A stretch of 49,926 bases of DNA from an uncultured Lachnospiraceae bacterium. GTDB taxonomy: Bacteria > Bacillota > Clostridia > Lachnospirales > Lachnospiraceae. The DNA is taken from positions 1-49,926 of the forward strand of contig CACXFV010000032.1 of NCBI GenBank assembly GCA_902767015.1, given 5' to 3'. Shown in pieces: positions 10,741-19,924 of the stretch. Each line of letters opens with the position of its first letter. The first letter of the stretch is position 1. A model generated the notes under the pieces. That model was not told the DNA's origin and searched no databases. It worked only from the letters and a program-made list of their open reading frames with translations. The position numbers and the translations under genes were made by a program.

Positions 10741-12033
10741 TTACCCAACTTTCATTTTAAATTTCATGGCTTCCTTATCCGATGCAATCTTTTCAATGTG
10801 AGCACCAAGACTTCTTAACTTCACTTCAAAATTCTCATAACCTCTCTGTATATAGACAATATCATCAATCACCGTAAAACCCTTTGCTGCCAATCCGGCA
10901 ATTACCAGTGCAGCGCCTGCTCTCAAGTCCGGTGCATTAATCTCAGCACCCGTGAGTTCACCCACTCCGTCTATAATCGCAGTATTACCCTCTACCTTAA
11001 TATTCGCACCCATCCTGTTAAGCTCTGCCACATACTTGAATCTGTTCTCAAAGATACTCTCCGTAACAATACTTGTGCCGCAGGAAATCGCTAATGCCAC
11101 CACAATCTGTGGCTGCATATCAGTAGGATATCCCGGATACGGCAATGTCTTAACCTGTGTATTATTAAGCTGCTGTGCTCCAATCACTCTTACCGCATCA
11201 TCATATTCCTCAATGGTACAGCCAATCTCCAAAAGCTTCGCTGTAATCGCCTCCAAATGCTTCGGAATGACATTCTTAACTAAAACATCTCCTTTGGTTG
11301 CTGCCGCTGCAAACATAAAAGTTCCCGCCTCTATCTGGTCAGGAATAACGGAATACTCTGTCTTATGTAACTTTTCCACACCGCGTATTCTTATAACATC
11401 AGTACCGGCTCCTTTAATATTGGCACCCATGCTGTTAAGCATATTGGCAACATCTACCACATGGGGCTCCTTCGCTGCGTTTTCAATAATCGTATTACCG
11501 GAGGCAAGTGCCGCTGCCAGCATAATATTAATGGTCGCCCCAACAGAAACCACATCCATATAAATATGACTTCCCACCAAATGCTCTGCATTCGTCTTAA
11601 TCATACCATGCTCAATAACAACCTTTGCACCCAGTGCCTTAAAGCCCTTGATATGCTGGTCGATAGGTCTGGTTCCTATATCACAGCCTCCCGGAAGTGC
11701 CACTTCTGCTTCATGGAATCTGCCAAGGAGGGCTCCTAACAGATAATAGGAAGCTCTAATCTTTCTTATATATTCATAGTCAACTGTAACTGAACGGATA
11801 GTTCCACCGTTTATCTTAACACAATTCCTGCTCCCACGGACGACAACGGCTCCAATACCTTCTATCGCCTGTAATAACACATTTATATCCCGTACATCCG
11901 GTAAATTCTCTACTGTCACTGTCTCATCTGTCATAATAGCTGCTGCAAGAATGGCAAGCGCAGCATTTTTGGCACCACTAATCTCTACCTCACCTTTAAG
12001 AGGGTCTCCGCCCTTAATGATATATTGTTCCAT
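10741..12033 (-). CDS. murA: UDP-N-acetylglucosamine 1-carboxyvinyltransferase
   Basis: A 430-residue enzyme that transfers enolpyruvate from PEP to UDP-GlcNAc, the first committed step of peptidoglycan synthesis. The conserved Lys-Asn is in ISGAKNAAL (residues 21-22 region). The catalytic and fosfomycin-target Cys117 lies in the loop LPGGCDIGTRPIDQH. Family motifs GYPTDMQPQ and APDLRAGAALVIAGLAA are present, and length is normal. AAGGAG lies seven bases before the ATG. It is transcribed from its own promoter through a leader of about 170 bases. Confidence 0.97.
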   Translation of the reverse strand: MEQYIIKGGDPLKGEVEISGAKNAALAILAAAIMTDETVTVENLPDVRDINVLLQAIEGIGAVVVRGSRNCVKINGGTIRSVTVDYEYIRKIRASYYLLGALLGRFHEAEVALPGGCDIGTRPIDQHIKGFKALGAKVVIEHGMIKTNAEHLVGSHIYMDVVSVGATINIMLAAALASGNTIIENAAKEPHVVDVANMLNSMGANIKGAGTDVIRIRGVEKLHKTEYSVIPDQIEAGTFMFAAAATKGDVLVKNVIPKHLEAITAKLLEIGCTIEEYDDAVRVIGAQQLNNTQVKTLPYPGYPTDMQPQIVVALAISCGTSIVTESIFENRFKYVAELNRMGANIKVEGNTAIIDGVGELTGAEINAPDLRAGAALVIAGLAAKGFTVIDDIVYIQRGYENFEVKLRSLGAHIEKIASDKEAMKFKMKVG

Positions 12034-12150
12034 ACATATGCTCCTTAATTTTCAAAATGATATAGCACATTAACACCAATAAAAGATAACTTAAACCTAT
12101 TTCACATTAAAATATATAATAAAACTAAAGAGTTACTGTCGTTGTTGTCA

Positions 12151-12184
12151 ATCAGCCTCCGCAGGCAAAACTTCGCAGGCTGAT
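12151..12184 (-). other. Stem-loop in the murA leader
   Basis: Perfect 8-bp stem, ATCAGCCT (12151-12158) with AGGCTGAT (12177-12184), and an 18-base GC-rich loop. It lies inside the predicted 5' untranslated leader of murA, about 120 bases before the start. No T-run follows, so it is not a simple terminator. Function unknown. Confidence 0.4.
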
Positions 12185-12207
12185 AATCTGAATTGTCAGT
12201 ATATTCG

Positions 12208-12235
12208 ATTATAGCACAAAGTTATCTTTTGTAAA
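12208..12235 (-). promoter_or_regulatory. Predicted sigma-A promoter of murA
   Basis: On the minus strand, TTTACA (12235-12230) and TATAAT (12213-12208) are spaced by 16 bases. The -10 is preceded by TGTGC, giving an extended -10. Transcription would start near 12201, leaving about 168 bases of leader before the murA ATG. Confidence 0.65.
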
Positions 12236-12289
12236 TAGTTTTTTATTCCTTATTATTCAATGAAATCTTTCGTATTTTTTGTGATAAAT

Positions 12290-12380
12290 TACCAAAACAG
12301 TAACTGTTCAGCCACGCCATTCACAAAATGCTTTCCACTAAGCCGGCTGCAGGACTGCACTTCGTGGAAACCGGTGTTAC
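12290..12380 (-). repeat. Imperfect palindromic repeat after the OLD-like gene
   Basis: On the plus strand CTTTCCAC (12331-12338) pairs with GTGGAAA (12364-12370). Between them are the palindromic words GCCGGC and GCAGTCCTGC (read on the minus strand). CACAAAATG directly precedes the outer stem. The same outer words in the same order occur at 43381-43425, where the inner part is missing. On the minus strand it lies about 70 bases after the OLD-like stop and may also act as a terminator. Confidence 0.4.
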
Positions 12381-12447
12381 ACAGCGGATTTTGCTCAATA
12401 TTATTATATTATGTGGCTTCTGATTGGTTACATGAGACAGGCAAAAA

Positions 12448-14352
12448 TCAATCTGTATTTTTTCTGGATTTCATATCATATCTGATATCATCCTCACTCT
12501 TTTTTCTATTTTCAAAATATACAAAACTGTCTATCGCATCAAGGATATTTGCAAAATTCTCTCGCGGCGCCGCATCTATATAATCTCTTAAAATCTCCGT
12601 CTCCGCTTCATTCCTGTATCTTCCATAAAAAATATCATACAGATTATGTCCTCTGACATAAATTCGTATATTCTCCATATTATTTTTCAAATCCTGCTTA
12701 CTGTTAATCCTGACATTCGCCGCCCTGCACATCCTCTTCATACTCGGCAGCTTATACAGATAATCCCTGTATTTCTGCCATAATATATTGTAAAAGTCTT
12801 CTTCACTCTTTACTACTCCGATTTTCGCCATCACCTTTGGATCTAAAAAATAGTTTTCAAAAGAATAATATTGAAGTACAAGAACATTCTTTGGTGTCAC
12901 CCTCGGCAGCCTGTCGATATCCTCCTTGTCTCTCTGGGCATAATATCCGCATAACTGCTTCACAAGATATTTCGGATTTTTGCCATCACTATCCCTGATC
13001 ATAAGGAACTGATCCTTGATATATAACTTATTGATATATTTGAGATTGGCATATGTCTTTATGTTCGTGCAACTATTGGTGGTAATAATCGAAATCCTCT
13101 GAAGCATTCCTTTTTCATCGTATATCTCAGAATAATACTTTTCAAGCAGCAACGGTAATCTCGTACTGTCCTGCTTTCCTTCCACAATAAACACAAAGCT
13201 GACATTCATCAGATCATTCGCCGTGTAACCTAAATCATCCAGAATATTATCAATATCCGCATTGGCATTTACTGTTGTATGGTATTCATCATCCAATACC
13301 ACCTGATTAATCTGGCGGCTCGAGAAGTTAAATATCATATTCGGTGAATGTGTCGAGAAAATGACCTGATTCTTTTTAGAAAGTCTGTACAATATCTCAC
13401 TCGCCGATTTCTGCAGTGACGGATGCAGATAACTCTCCGGATCTTCTATCATGATAATACTCGGAACACTGCTCTGCTCCTCAATATATGCCTCTAAAAG
13501 TGATAAAAGATAAATACTCTTTGTTCCTGCACTCATGGTTCTGATATCATTGGCTGTTCCCCGGTCTCTGTTGCCAAGCAATGTCTTAATATTAAAAAAT
13601 TTATCATAATCACATTCTGTCACAAACTTCACATACTGTGAACCCGAACCATTCTTGGCAAAATATTTATTAACCTGTTCAGCAAATTTATCAAGATTCT
13701 GATTAAAAAGCTTAAACTCCAGCAGCTTTGCCGTCTCAAATATGGTAAGCGCATCTACGGATTTTTGCTTTATGACGCCAATGCAGTCAAAACACCTTGT
13801 ACACTTTTTTCCTTTATTAAACATGCACCTGTCTTCTGACAGCCTGATGAGTTCCCTGTCCCCCTGCTGCATCAGCAGATCATCCTGATATTCACTGATA
13901 TCCCTCTGATTATCTATAAAATAAACCTTCGGAAATATCTGCCGGATACATTGGTTATTTTTTTTAATACCATCAGTATATCTGGCACCTTTTTCCTTAT
14001 TGACAATATATGTAAAATCAAGAAGCCCGTTGTGGTACGAAGGCAGCCTCCCTACAAATTCCTTATACCACGCCTCATAATTTCTATATTTAGAAACCAG
14101 GCCCTGCTCATTCAACAGCTTTAAGTCATCCTTGCTAATCTCCAGCGTTATCTTTATCTCAATATTCTTTCCATTTTCACTAAAATTTTCAGGACGTATC
14201 TCATACATTCCGGCAACAGCCCTGATAGCATCTAACACCGCCGTCTTACCGGTACTGTTCTTTCCCACAAGAATAAGAGCATTATCAATATTGTTAATTT
14301 CCAGATGCCTGATGGATTTAAAACTATCAATACAAAGTGAACTAATCTTCAT
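12448..14352 (-). CDS. OLD-like AAA ATPase with TOPRIM/DUF4435-type C terminus
   Basis: A 634-residue protein of the SMC-like AAA/OLD type. The Walker A GKNSTGKT is at residues 30-37, Walker B IEDPESYLHP near 302-311, and the His switch STHSPNM near 333-339. The C-terminal part starts with a TOPRIM-like acid at Glu391 (FIVEGKQDS) and a DxD at 454-456 (IRDSDG). A YYSFENYFLDP segment follows that resembles DUF4435 proteins. Four cysteines (176, 184, 187, 190) inside the ATPase form a probable metal site. Such proteins are nucleases or overcoming-lysogenization/defence factors; activity here is inference. GGGAGG lies six bases before the ATG, inside the end of the flavin reductase gene, so translation may be coupled. 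No UvrD-like Gabija partner is adjacent. Confidence 0.8.
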   Translation of the reverse strand: MKISSLCIDSFKSIRHLEINNIDNALILVGKNSTGKTAVLDAIRAVAGMYEIRPENFSENGKNIEIKITLEISKDDLKLLNEQGLVSKYRNYEAWYKEFVGRLPSYHNGLLDFTYIVNKEKGARYTDGIKKNNQCIRQIFPKVYFIDNQRDISEYQDDLLMQQGDRELIRLSEDRCMFNKGKKCTRCFDCIGVIKQKSVDALTIFETAKLLEFKLFNQNLDKFAEQVNKYFAKNGSGSQYVKFVTECDYDKFFNIKTLLGNRDRGTANDIRTMSAGTKSIYLLSLLEAYIEEQSSVPSIIMIEDPESYLHPSLQKSASEILYRLSKKNQVIFSTHSPNMIFNFSSRQINQVVLDDEYHTTVNANADIDNILDDLGYTANDLMNVSFVFIVEGKQDSTRLPLLLEKYYSEIYDEKGMLQRISIITTNSCTNIKTYANLKYINKLYIKDQFLMIRDSDGKNPKYLVKQLCGYYAQRDKEDIDRLPRVTPKNVLVLQYYSFENYFLDPKVMAKIGVVKSEEDFYNILWQKYRDYLYKLPSMKRMCRAANVRINSKQDLKNNMENIRIYVRGHNLYDIFYGRYRNEAETEILRDYIDAAPRENFANILDAIDSFVYFENRKKSEDDIRYDMKSRKNTD

Positions 14353-14355
14353 ACG

Positions 14356-14952
14356 CTACCTCCCAGCCTTCGAGGTCTTTCTCCCCTTAGATGTTTTTTT
14401 GACAGAATAGCCAAAACTTCCGAGTTTACTTCCCAGAGAAAAATACTCTCCGTGGGAGTAGACAGAAAGTCCGGCACGATTAAGGTCAAACCGCCCCGTT
14501 TCGTCAAGGTATCTGTCATCGACATTCACCGATACTACCTCCGCCATAAACAGATGATGACTGCCAAGCTCCTTGAGGTCCACCACCTTACACTCTATAT
14601 TTACCGGGCTTTCTTCTATTCCCGGAGCCTTTACGATTCTGGTTTTGCACCTATGCAGTCCCATCTGCGAGAATTTATCCACATCTCTTCCTGATTTCAC
14701 CCCACAGTAATCTGCCGCTCTTACTAACTTCTCTGTCACAAGATTCACTACAAATTCCCCGCTGTCCCTGATGATATCGTATGAATATCTCTCCGGCCTT
14801 ACGGATATGGAAATCATAGGAGGGGCTGTGCATATTGTTCCCGCCCATGCCACCGTAATGATATTGGCTTTTTCCTGCTCCCTCTGACAGCTCACCATCA
14901 CCGCCGGCAGAGGATATAACATATTTCCTGCTTTCCAAAACTGTCGTCCCAA
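14356..14952 (-). CDS. Flavin reductase family protein (flavoredoxin-like)
   Basis: A 198-residue FMN-binding split-barrel protein. The opening FWKAGNMLYPLPAVMVSC and the segments ITVAWAGTICTAPPMISISV and GEFVVNLVTEKLV are typical of flavoredoxin-like flavin reductases in anaerobes. These bind FMN and act as electron carriers or ferric/flavin reductases. The start read here is TTG at 14952, preceded by AGGA at a short spacing; the next ATG would remove ten family-typical residues. The basic tail (KKTSKGRKTSKAGR) overlaps the ribosome site of the OLD-like gene. Confidence 0.88.
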   Translation of the reverse strand: MGRQFWKAGNMLYPLPAVMVSCQREQEKANIITVAWAGTICTAPPMISISVRPERYSYDIIRDSGEFVVNLVTEKLVRAADYCGVKSGRDVDKFSQMGLHRCKTRIVKAPGIEESPVNIECKVVDLKELGSHHLFMAEVVSVNVDDRYLDETGRFDLNRAGLSVYSHGEYFSLGSKLGSFGYSVKKTSKGRKTSKAGR

Positions 14953-15019
14953 AACTTCCTACTCGCTTTCTATTAAATAATATCACCTTATATCCGCCGC
15001 CAAATGCCATGTGCCCAGC

Positions 15020-16669
15020 CTAACGGTCGCTTATACTCTCAAAGATAGGTGGAATAAACTGCTTTTTTCTTGATACTACCCCCGGAAGTATGACAGAGCC
15101 TCCCTCCACGTCCGCATCAAATGCCTCCGCAAGCAACTCCTCTGCCCCATTCCCCAGGAACAATACCTCCGTTGATTCATTGATAATGTTCGTGAGCATA
15201 AAGAAAATCATATCCACGCCGTGCTCTTTATATGCTTTATCAAGATAGGATTCCAATTTTCCCTTGATTTCTTCCAATTCATCTGCATCAAGGGAATTAA
15301 TCTGTCCCACTCCCAGATTAATGCTGTCCTGAGAAAACTTTTTGAAATCCTGATAGAATATTTCCTCTGCGGACTTACTCTTTAAATTGCTTCCTGCCCT
15401 AAACATCTGCGTTGCAAATTCCTTCACATCAATCTCCGCAATCGCCGCCAGCTTTGTTGCGGCATCCCTGTCCACCTGCGTACAGGTCGGCGAGCGAAAC
15501 ATCAGGGTATCCGACAAAATCGCCGCACACAAAAGTCCTGCGATATGCTTCGGAATCTCCTTTCCATTCTCCGCAAACATCTGAAATATAATGGTGGCAG
15601 TACAGCCAAGAGGCTGATTTCTAAAATATACCGGTGCCATCGTCTCCAGGGAGCCTATTCTGTGATGGTCGATAATCTCCAGTATCTCTGCGTTCTCCAA
15701 CCCGTCTACCGCCTGACTTTTTTCATTATGGTCAACCAATATGATTCTGTTCTTATCTGCATTGAGAAGATTACGTCTCGAAATCATTCCCGCATAGTGT
15801 CCCTTGATATCTTCTACCGGAAAATCCCTGTAACGTTTTTTTGCCATAATTCCTTTGATATCCTCAGTAAAATCATCTGTTCTGAATTTCACAAGATTCT
15901 CTCTGCTCATAAAATAACTGATAGGCATACTCTGGTTAATCAGCCTTGCCACCGTATAAGTATCATGAGGAGAGCTTATAATGGTACAGTCATGTTCCTG
16001 CGCCATTTTGCGTATGGTCAGTGAGACATTCGCTCCGTCACATACCACAATACAGCCGGCATTCATCTCTATCGCACAAAGCTGTGACTCGTACCGGTTC
16101 CCCAGTATGACCAAATCGCCCTCTTCTATGTAATTCTCCATCAAATCCGGATTCGCTGCTGCTATCAACACCTTTCCCTCTGTGTAATATGCCTCTTCAT
16201 TACCACATACCAATTCTCCGTCAAGTGTATCGATAATATTCTTGTAAGCAGTATGCGCTGTTGACAAAATCTTACTGTCATGCACATCCATATAAGCTTC
16301 TGCAATATCTTCTGTTGTAATGAGACCCTCCAGTCTGTCATGCTTCGTCACCGGCAGTGTGACAACATTCAACTCTTTCATGAGATTCCATGCCCTCTTG
16401 AGAGATATTTCACGACTTACCCCTTTCGTCTCCCTGATTTCAATATCTTTTACCCTTGTTCCGATATCATTGATATAAGTCGGAACCGGCACATTAAAAT
16501 ATCGCAGCACAAACTGTGTTTCTTCATTTAATTGTCCTGCCCGCTTCGGCACATATTCCTTATCATCAATCTCATTTTTCAGATATGCGTAGGATATCGC
16601 CGAACAGATAGAATCTGTATCAGGATTCTTGTGCCCTACGACATATATTTTTTTATTTCTCATTGCCAT
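15020..16669 (-). CDS. ppaC: Manganese-dependent inorganic pyrophosphatase with CBS and DRTGG domains
   Basis: A family II (DHH) pyrophosphatase of about 549 residues that hydrolyses pyrophosphate to phosphate. The N-terminal catalytic motif is VVGHKNPDTDSICSAISY. Insertion of two CBS segments (for example TTEDIAEAYMDV and a second near 290) around a DRTGG domain makes it the long, nucleotide-regulated form. The DHH motif IIDHHRIGSLE and the C-terminal DHHA2 domain with RKKQFIPP follow. CBS-PPases are generally inhibited by AMP/ADP and activated by ATP or diadenosine polyphosphates (family knowledge). An in-frame ATG lies two codons upstream, at 16675, but GGAGG is placed better for 16669. 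Confidence 0.95.
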   Translation of the reverse strand: MAMRNKKIYVVGHKNPDTDSICSAISYAYLKNEIDDKEYVPKRAGQLNEETQFVLRYFNVPVPTYINDIGTRVKDIEIRETKGVSREISLKRAWNLMKELNVVTLPVTKHDRLEGLITTEDIAEAYMDVHDSKILSTAHTAYKNIIDTLDGELVCGNEEAYYTEGKVLIAAANPDLMENYIEEGDLVILGNRYESQLCAIEMNAGCIVVCDGANVSLTIRKMAQEHDCTIISSPHDTYTVARLINQSMPISYFMSRENLVKFRTDDFTEDIKGIMAKKRYRDFPVEDIKGHYAGMISRRNLLNADKNRIILVDHNEKSQAVDGLENAEILEIIDHHRIGSLETMAPVYFRNQPLGCTATIIFQMFAENGKEIPKHIAGLLCAAILSDTLMFRSPTCTQVDRDAATKLAAIAEIDVKEFATQMFRAGSNLKSKSAEEIFYQDFKKFSQDSINLGVGQINSLDADELEEIKGKLESYLDKAYKEHGVDMIFFMLTNIINESTEVLFLGNGAEELLAEAFDADVEGGSVILPGVVSRKKQFIPPIFESISDR

Positions 16670-16693
16670 AACCATTTCCTCCTCATTGATATT

Positions 16694-16891
16694 CTAAGGT
16701 CTGTGCATGGTTGTCTCGATTTCTGTATAGGTAGTTTCCACCTCAGTGACAGAACCCGATGAACATTTTCCTACATTAAACCCCAGTCCAAATATAATCC
16801 CTACCATAATCAGCGAATATACTAGTACAACAATAAGGCTGACTGTTAACGCCTTATTGTACTGAATCCATTTTTTAATTCTTCTGCCCAT
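16694..16891 (-). CDS. Small single-pass membrane protein, unknown function
   Basis: A 65-residue protein with a basic N terminus (MGRRIKKW), one membrane segment around residues 16-39, and a short Thr/Glu-rich tail (TEVETTYTEIETT). AGGT lies four bases before the ATG. It is separated from its neighbours by about 20 bases on each side and is in the same orientation, so it is probably cotranscribed with the envelope genes upstream and ppaC downstream. I do not recognise the family. Confidence 0.65.
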   Translation of the reverse strand: MGRRIKKWIQYNKALTVSLIVVLVYSLIMVGIIFGLGFNVGKCSSGSVTEVETTYTEIETTMHRP

Positions 16892-16912
16892 TTCTACCTC
16901 ATTTCCAAACCA

Positions 16913-17398
16913 TCATTTTTTCTTTTTGCTGCTCTTATCCGTCTTACCTCTTTTATTTGGTTTTCCATTCACAAGACCATTCAGTCCTACCGGCTGCCGC
17001 TTATTTTTCTTTCTCTTTTCCCACAGATAGCCTGTCAATTCTCCAAACATTCCTATCACAAAAAACACCAGTGACAACGCCGCGAACCGTAAGTCGCCAT
17101 AAAAAATCAAAACCGATGGCAGATAGAAAATACCAATCCCCAAGGGTATCAGCACACTAAAGCCATATTTTTTAGAATTGAGAAGTCCTGCAATAAAGCA
17201 AAATACTGTATACACATTGGCAATGGTAAGATACATCAGTACTTTGCCCAGACCTCCAACAAACCAAAAAAGATAAGGCAGCACATAAAATAGAAGTGTG
17301 GCGACACCTAACAGTGTATAGGTCTGCTTCAGCATCCCCTCATACTGCTTCTTTTCTTTATCATTAAGCTTACTGTAATCGGTAAATAATTTCGTCAT
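16913..17398 (-). CDS. Four-helix membrane protein, unknown function
   Basis: A 161-residue protein. A cytoplasmic-looking start (MTKLFTDYSKLNDKEKKQYEG) is followed by four hydrophobic segments, roughly residues 30-52, 55-75, 80-100 and 104-125. A strongly basic tail ends in KSSKKKK. It lies 62 bases after the DUF4129-like gene and 21 bases before the 65-residue membrane protein, in the same direction. The product may belong to the MoxR/DUF58 envelope cluster; that is inference from position. Confidence 0.75.
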   Translation of the reverse strand: MTKLFTDYSKLNDKEKKQYEGMLKQTYTLLGVATLLFYVLPYLFWFVGGLGKVLMYLTIANVYTVFCFIAGLLNSKKYGFSVLIPLGIGIFYLPSVLIFYGDLRFAALSLVFFVIGMFGELTGYLWEKRKKNKRQPVGLNGLVNGKPNKRGKTDKSSKKKK

Positions 17399-17460
17399 AT
17401 TTCTTCAGCCTTTCACGCTTTTCTTTGTGCAAAGCACACACTATCTGCTCCACACTAAAC

Positions 17461-18735
17461 TCAATGCAGCTTCACATTCTTCGCAAGCTCTACATCTGCC
17501 TTTGTAATTTCTTTATCAGAATATCTCGCCCGCTTATATATTTGCGTGAGCGTCTCAACATCAAACTTATCCCCCTGCTGGTATTTTACCACCGTTCCTT
17601 TAATCTCATCCGTGGTAAAACTGTCCCTCATCACCGCTTTTTCATTATACTTCATAAAGTTCTTGATCTTATCCCTGTATATCCTTCTCACCTTATCACT
17701 GTTTGTGCCAAAGAGTGATCTTACCCTTTTTTTCTTTTCCGGCTCAACCTTATCTTTCTTTTCGCCTGCCTCAACCTTTTTGACAATATCATCCGTCTTA
17801 TTATGTCTGTGCATATAAACCTTGATGAATCGATATACGGCATATACGACAAAACACAGTGCGATAATGAACAATGCCAGTAATATTCCCTCCAGAACAG
17901 CCTCCCCTACGTTAGAGCCGCCGCCTCCCCGGGAGAATACCGGTGCTGCCTCTTCTGTTTCGTGCTGTCCTATCACTCTTGTCTCATACTGGTCAACCTG
18001 CTGCTGCGGCTCTTCTTCACTGTGAAAGCCTTCCAGAAATCCAAACAGCTTTCTGGCAATCCACCTTAGAAATCTCCCTATAAAATTAAACGAACTATCC
18101 GAAAATATGGTATTGGCAACAATAATAGCAAACACAATCACAATATTAAACAGCATAATCAATGAGAAATTAGTAGAGAATATTCTATCCATTTCCTTTG
18201 AAAAGTTGCCACTGCTCAGGGAATATGACAACATTTTATTAAGATATTCTCTCATAAAATACAGCATCAGATATATGACACCTGCCAGATATGCATACGC
18301 CGCCACTGCATCAGACATGGACTTGGATATGGAAGCATGCATATAAGCAATCAAAAAAAACATCAGAAGTCCAAGGGGCACATCTATCACATACATGCTT
18401 CTCTCGTTGGAATCCTTCCGCCAGAATCCAATGGCCAGAAAAAGGAAGGCGACAGATATCACTGTAAGAATCACCTTATCCGCAATCGCCGGCGGTACTG
18501 CTAATGTAAGACCAATCAGGGCAATATGAATAAAAAAGAACACAAAAAGATTCGTCACATGTCTTCTGGCCAGATAATCCGCTACCACCACCACGGTAAG
18601 CAGGATTCCTCCCACTATCCAGAAGGATGTTGACCTTTTAAAAACATAATCAAAATATATGTATACCAATATTGAAAACAGTACACACATAGCAATATAT
18701 ATAATTGTTCTTGTACTCTCAACCAATCGCTTCAT
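17461..18735 (-). CDS. Multi-pass membrane protein with DUF4129-like C terminus
   Basis: A 424-residue protein with about seven to eight membrane segments. It has an extracytoplasmic, Glu/Gln-rich stretch near residues 240-275 (EEEPQQQVDQYETRV). The cytoplasmic C terminus contains KVRRIYRDKIKNFMKYNEKA and ETLTQIYKRARYSDKEI. This layout matches the DUF4129 part found beside MoxR and DUF58 genes, often fused to a transglutaminase, which is absent here. It lies 13 bases after the DUF58 gene. The function is unknown; a membrane platform for the MoxR/DUF58 pair is inferred. Confidence 0.8.
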   Translation of the reverse strand: MKRLVESTRTIIYIAMCVLFSILVYIYFDYVFKRSTSFWIVGGILLTVVVVADYLARRHVTNLFVFFFIHIALIGLTLAVPPAIADKVILTVISVAFLFLAIGFWRKDSNERSMYVIDVPLGLLMFFLIAYMHASISKSMSDAVAAYAYLAGVIYLMLYFMREYLNKMLSYSLSSGNFSKEMDRIFSTNFSLIMLFNIVIVFAIIVANTIFSDSSFNFIGRFLRWIARKLFGFLEGFHSEEEPQQQVDQYETRVIGQHETEEAAPVFSRGGGGSNVGEAVLEGILLALFIIALCFVVYAVYRFIKVYMHRHNKTDDIVKKVEAGEKKDKVEPEKKKRVRSLFGTNSDKVRRIYRDKIKNFMKYNEKAVMRDSFTTDEIKGTVVKYQQGDKFDVETLTQIYKRARYSDKEITKADVELAKNVKLH

Positions 18736-18748
18736 AGAACCCTTCCTT

Positions 18749-19903
18749 TTACAATTCTATATTCCAGTGAATCGCATCCGGAATATCCTCCTCTTCCTGA
18801 TACTGACGGTATTCGGGAATAATAAAATATGCCTGTGCGCCTCTCTGCTTTGCAGCTTTATAGACATTAACGACCTCTTTACTCCGATTATTGGAGATAA
18901 TAATATAACACATACCGGCACCTGCTAATCCTGCCTCTGTGTCCATACTATCGCTGAGAATATCTGCAAAATTAAAATTATCCGCATGGGCATCAAGCCT
19001 TGCAAGGGCAGTATCAATCGCTACCATATGCTTCACACCACTACCCACACTTGTGATTACATACTCTTCTGTATAAATATCTTTTCCGTTCGTCGTCAAT
19101 CCCGTCGGTATCCCCTCATTAATCAGCTTCTCACATATAGAACTTGCCAGACTTATGATATACTCTATCATCCTGTCACTCCTCGAATAAGTCTGCGTAT
19201 CCATATTCAATATCACATTAATGGTTTGTGAGGATGTCATAAAATAAGTATTTACCTTCAACTCACCATTTCTCGCAGAGCTTTTCCAATTGATGTGACG
19301 TATTCCGTCATAAGGCTGGTACTCTCGTATTCCCCTAAATTCAAACGGATCCTCTATCAATGTTTTGTTGGTAACAAAATTACCCGTAATCGTATTAAAC
19401 AGCGCCTCCAAAAATTCCAGACCTATCTTCTTCGGAAAAACATGAATCACTTTTTCATTTTTTCTCCTTGCAGTAAAAGTTGTCCTCTGAAACAAATCCC
19501 CACAGGTTATGTTAGTGTCATGCATATAGAAGCAGCCCCGTCCCATGCAACGGAACTTAAGGATTCTCGTCACCGATTGATTTCCCATAATGGAAAATAC
19601 ATCATCCCTGTAATAATAATCGGAAACAGAAGAATTATTTTCATTTTCAAACACAAAACTTTTGGGCATATCAAACTTCACATGCATCATCGGAAGGGGG
19701 AGCCACTTATGATTCACAATGACCTCTACTAACTCATTCTCCTCTTCCGCTACACAGTATACATTCTTATAACTGATTTCCACATCGAGTCTGTCATCCC
19801 AAAATTTTTTGTAGACATACATCTGACCAAATATCAGTACAGCCACGCAAATAAAGGCTACAATTAAAACCATACGACTCCTCATTTCTGAGCAATTTCT
19901 CAA
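18749..19903 (-). CDS. DUF58 domain protein
   Basis: A 384-residue protein. An N-terminal membrane anchor (MVLIVAFICVAVLIFGQMYV) is followed by a beta-rich region. The DUF58 signature is FEFRGIREYQPYDGIRHINW near residues 190-210. A von Willebrand A-like fold continues with VILNMDTQTYSRSD, though the metal-site motif is not a clean MIDAS. DUF58 proteins are regularly encoded directly after MoxR ATPases and are presumed substrates or partners. It is 21 bases after the moxR gene. Confidence 0.9.
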   Translation of the reverse strand: MRNCSEMRSRMVLIVAFICVAVLIFGQMYVYKKFWDDRLDVEISYKNVYCVAEEENELVEVIVNHKWLPLPMMHVKFDMPKSFVFENENNSSVSDYYYRDDVFSIMGNQSVTRILKFRCMGRGCFYMHDTNITCGDLFQRTTFTARRKNEKVIHVFPKKIGLEFLEALFNTITGNFVTNKTLIEDPFEFRGIREYQPYDGIRHINWKSSARNGELKVNTYFMTSSQTINVILNMDTQTYSRSDRMIEYIISLASSICEKLINEGIPTGLTTNGKDIYTEEYVITSVGSGVKHMVAIDTALARLDAHADNFNFADILSDSMDTEAGLAGAGMCYIIISNNRSKEVVNVYKAAKQRGAQAYFIIPEYRQYQEEEDIPDAIHWNIEL

Positions 19904-19924
19904 AGCTGCTTTTTCTCACGCACA

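Larger units (their letters stand above)
12034..12447. other. Intergenic region between the OLD-like gene and murA
   Basis: About 410 bases with no credible gene. It contains, from right to left, a possible terminator or repeat (12290-12380), the murA promoter (12208-12235), and a leader hairpin with an 8-bp perfect stem ATCAGCCT/AGGCTGAT (12151-12184). An inverted repeat AAAAGATAACTT (near 12080) and AAGTTATCTTTT (near 12220) also spans the leader. The short plus-strand frame starting at 12260 looks accidental. Confidence 0.6.

Noticed and set aside
12260-12583. 107-codon plus-strand frame upstream of and into the OLD-like gene
   Set aside because: It runs through the palindromic repeat and the antisense of a conserved gene end, and has no ribosome site.
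14675-15010. 111-codon minus-strand frame overlapping the flavin reductase gene
   Set aside because: It lies in another frame of a well-supported gene and resembles no family.
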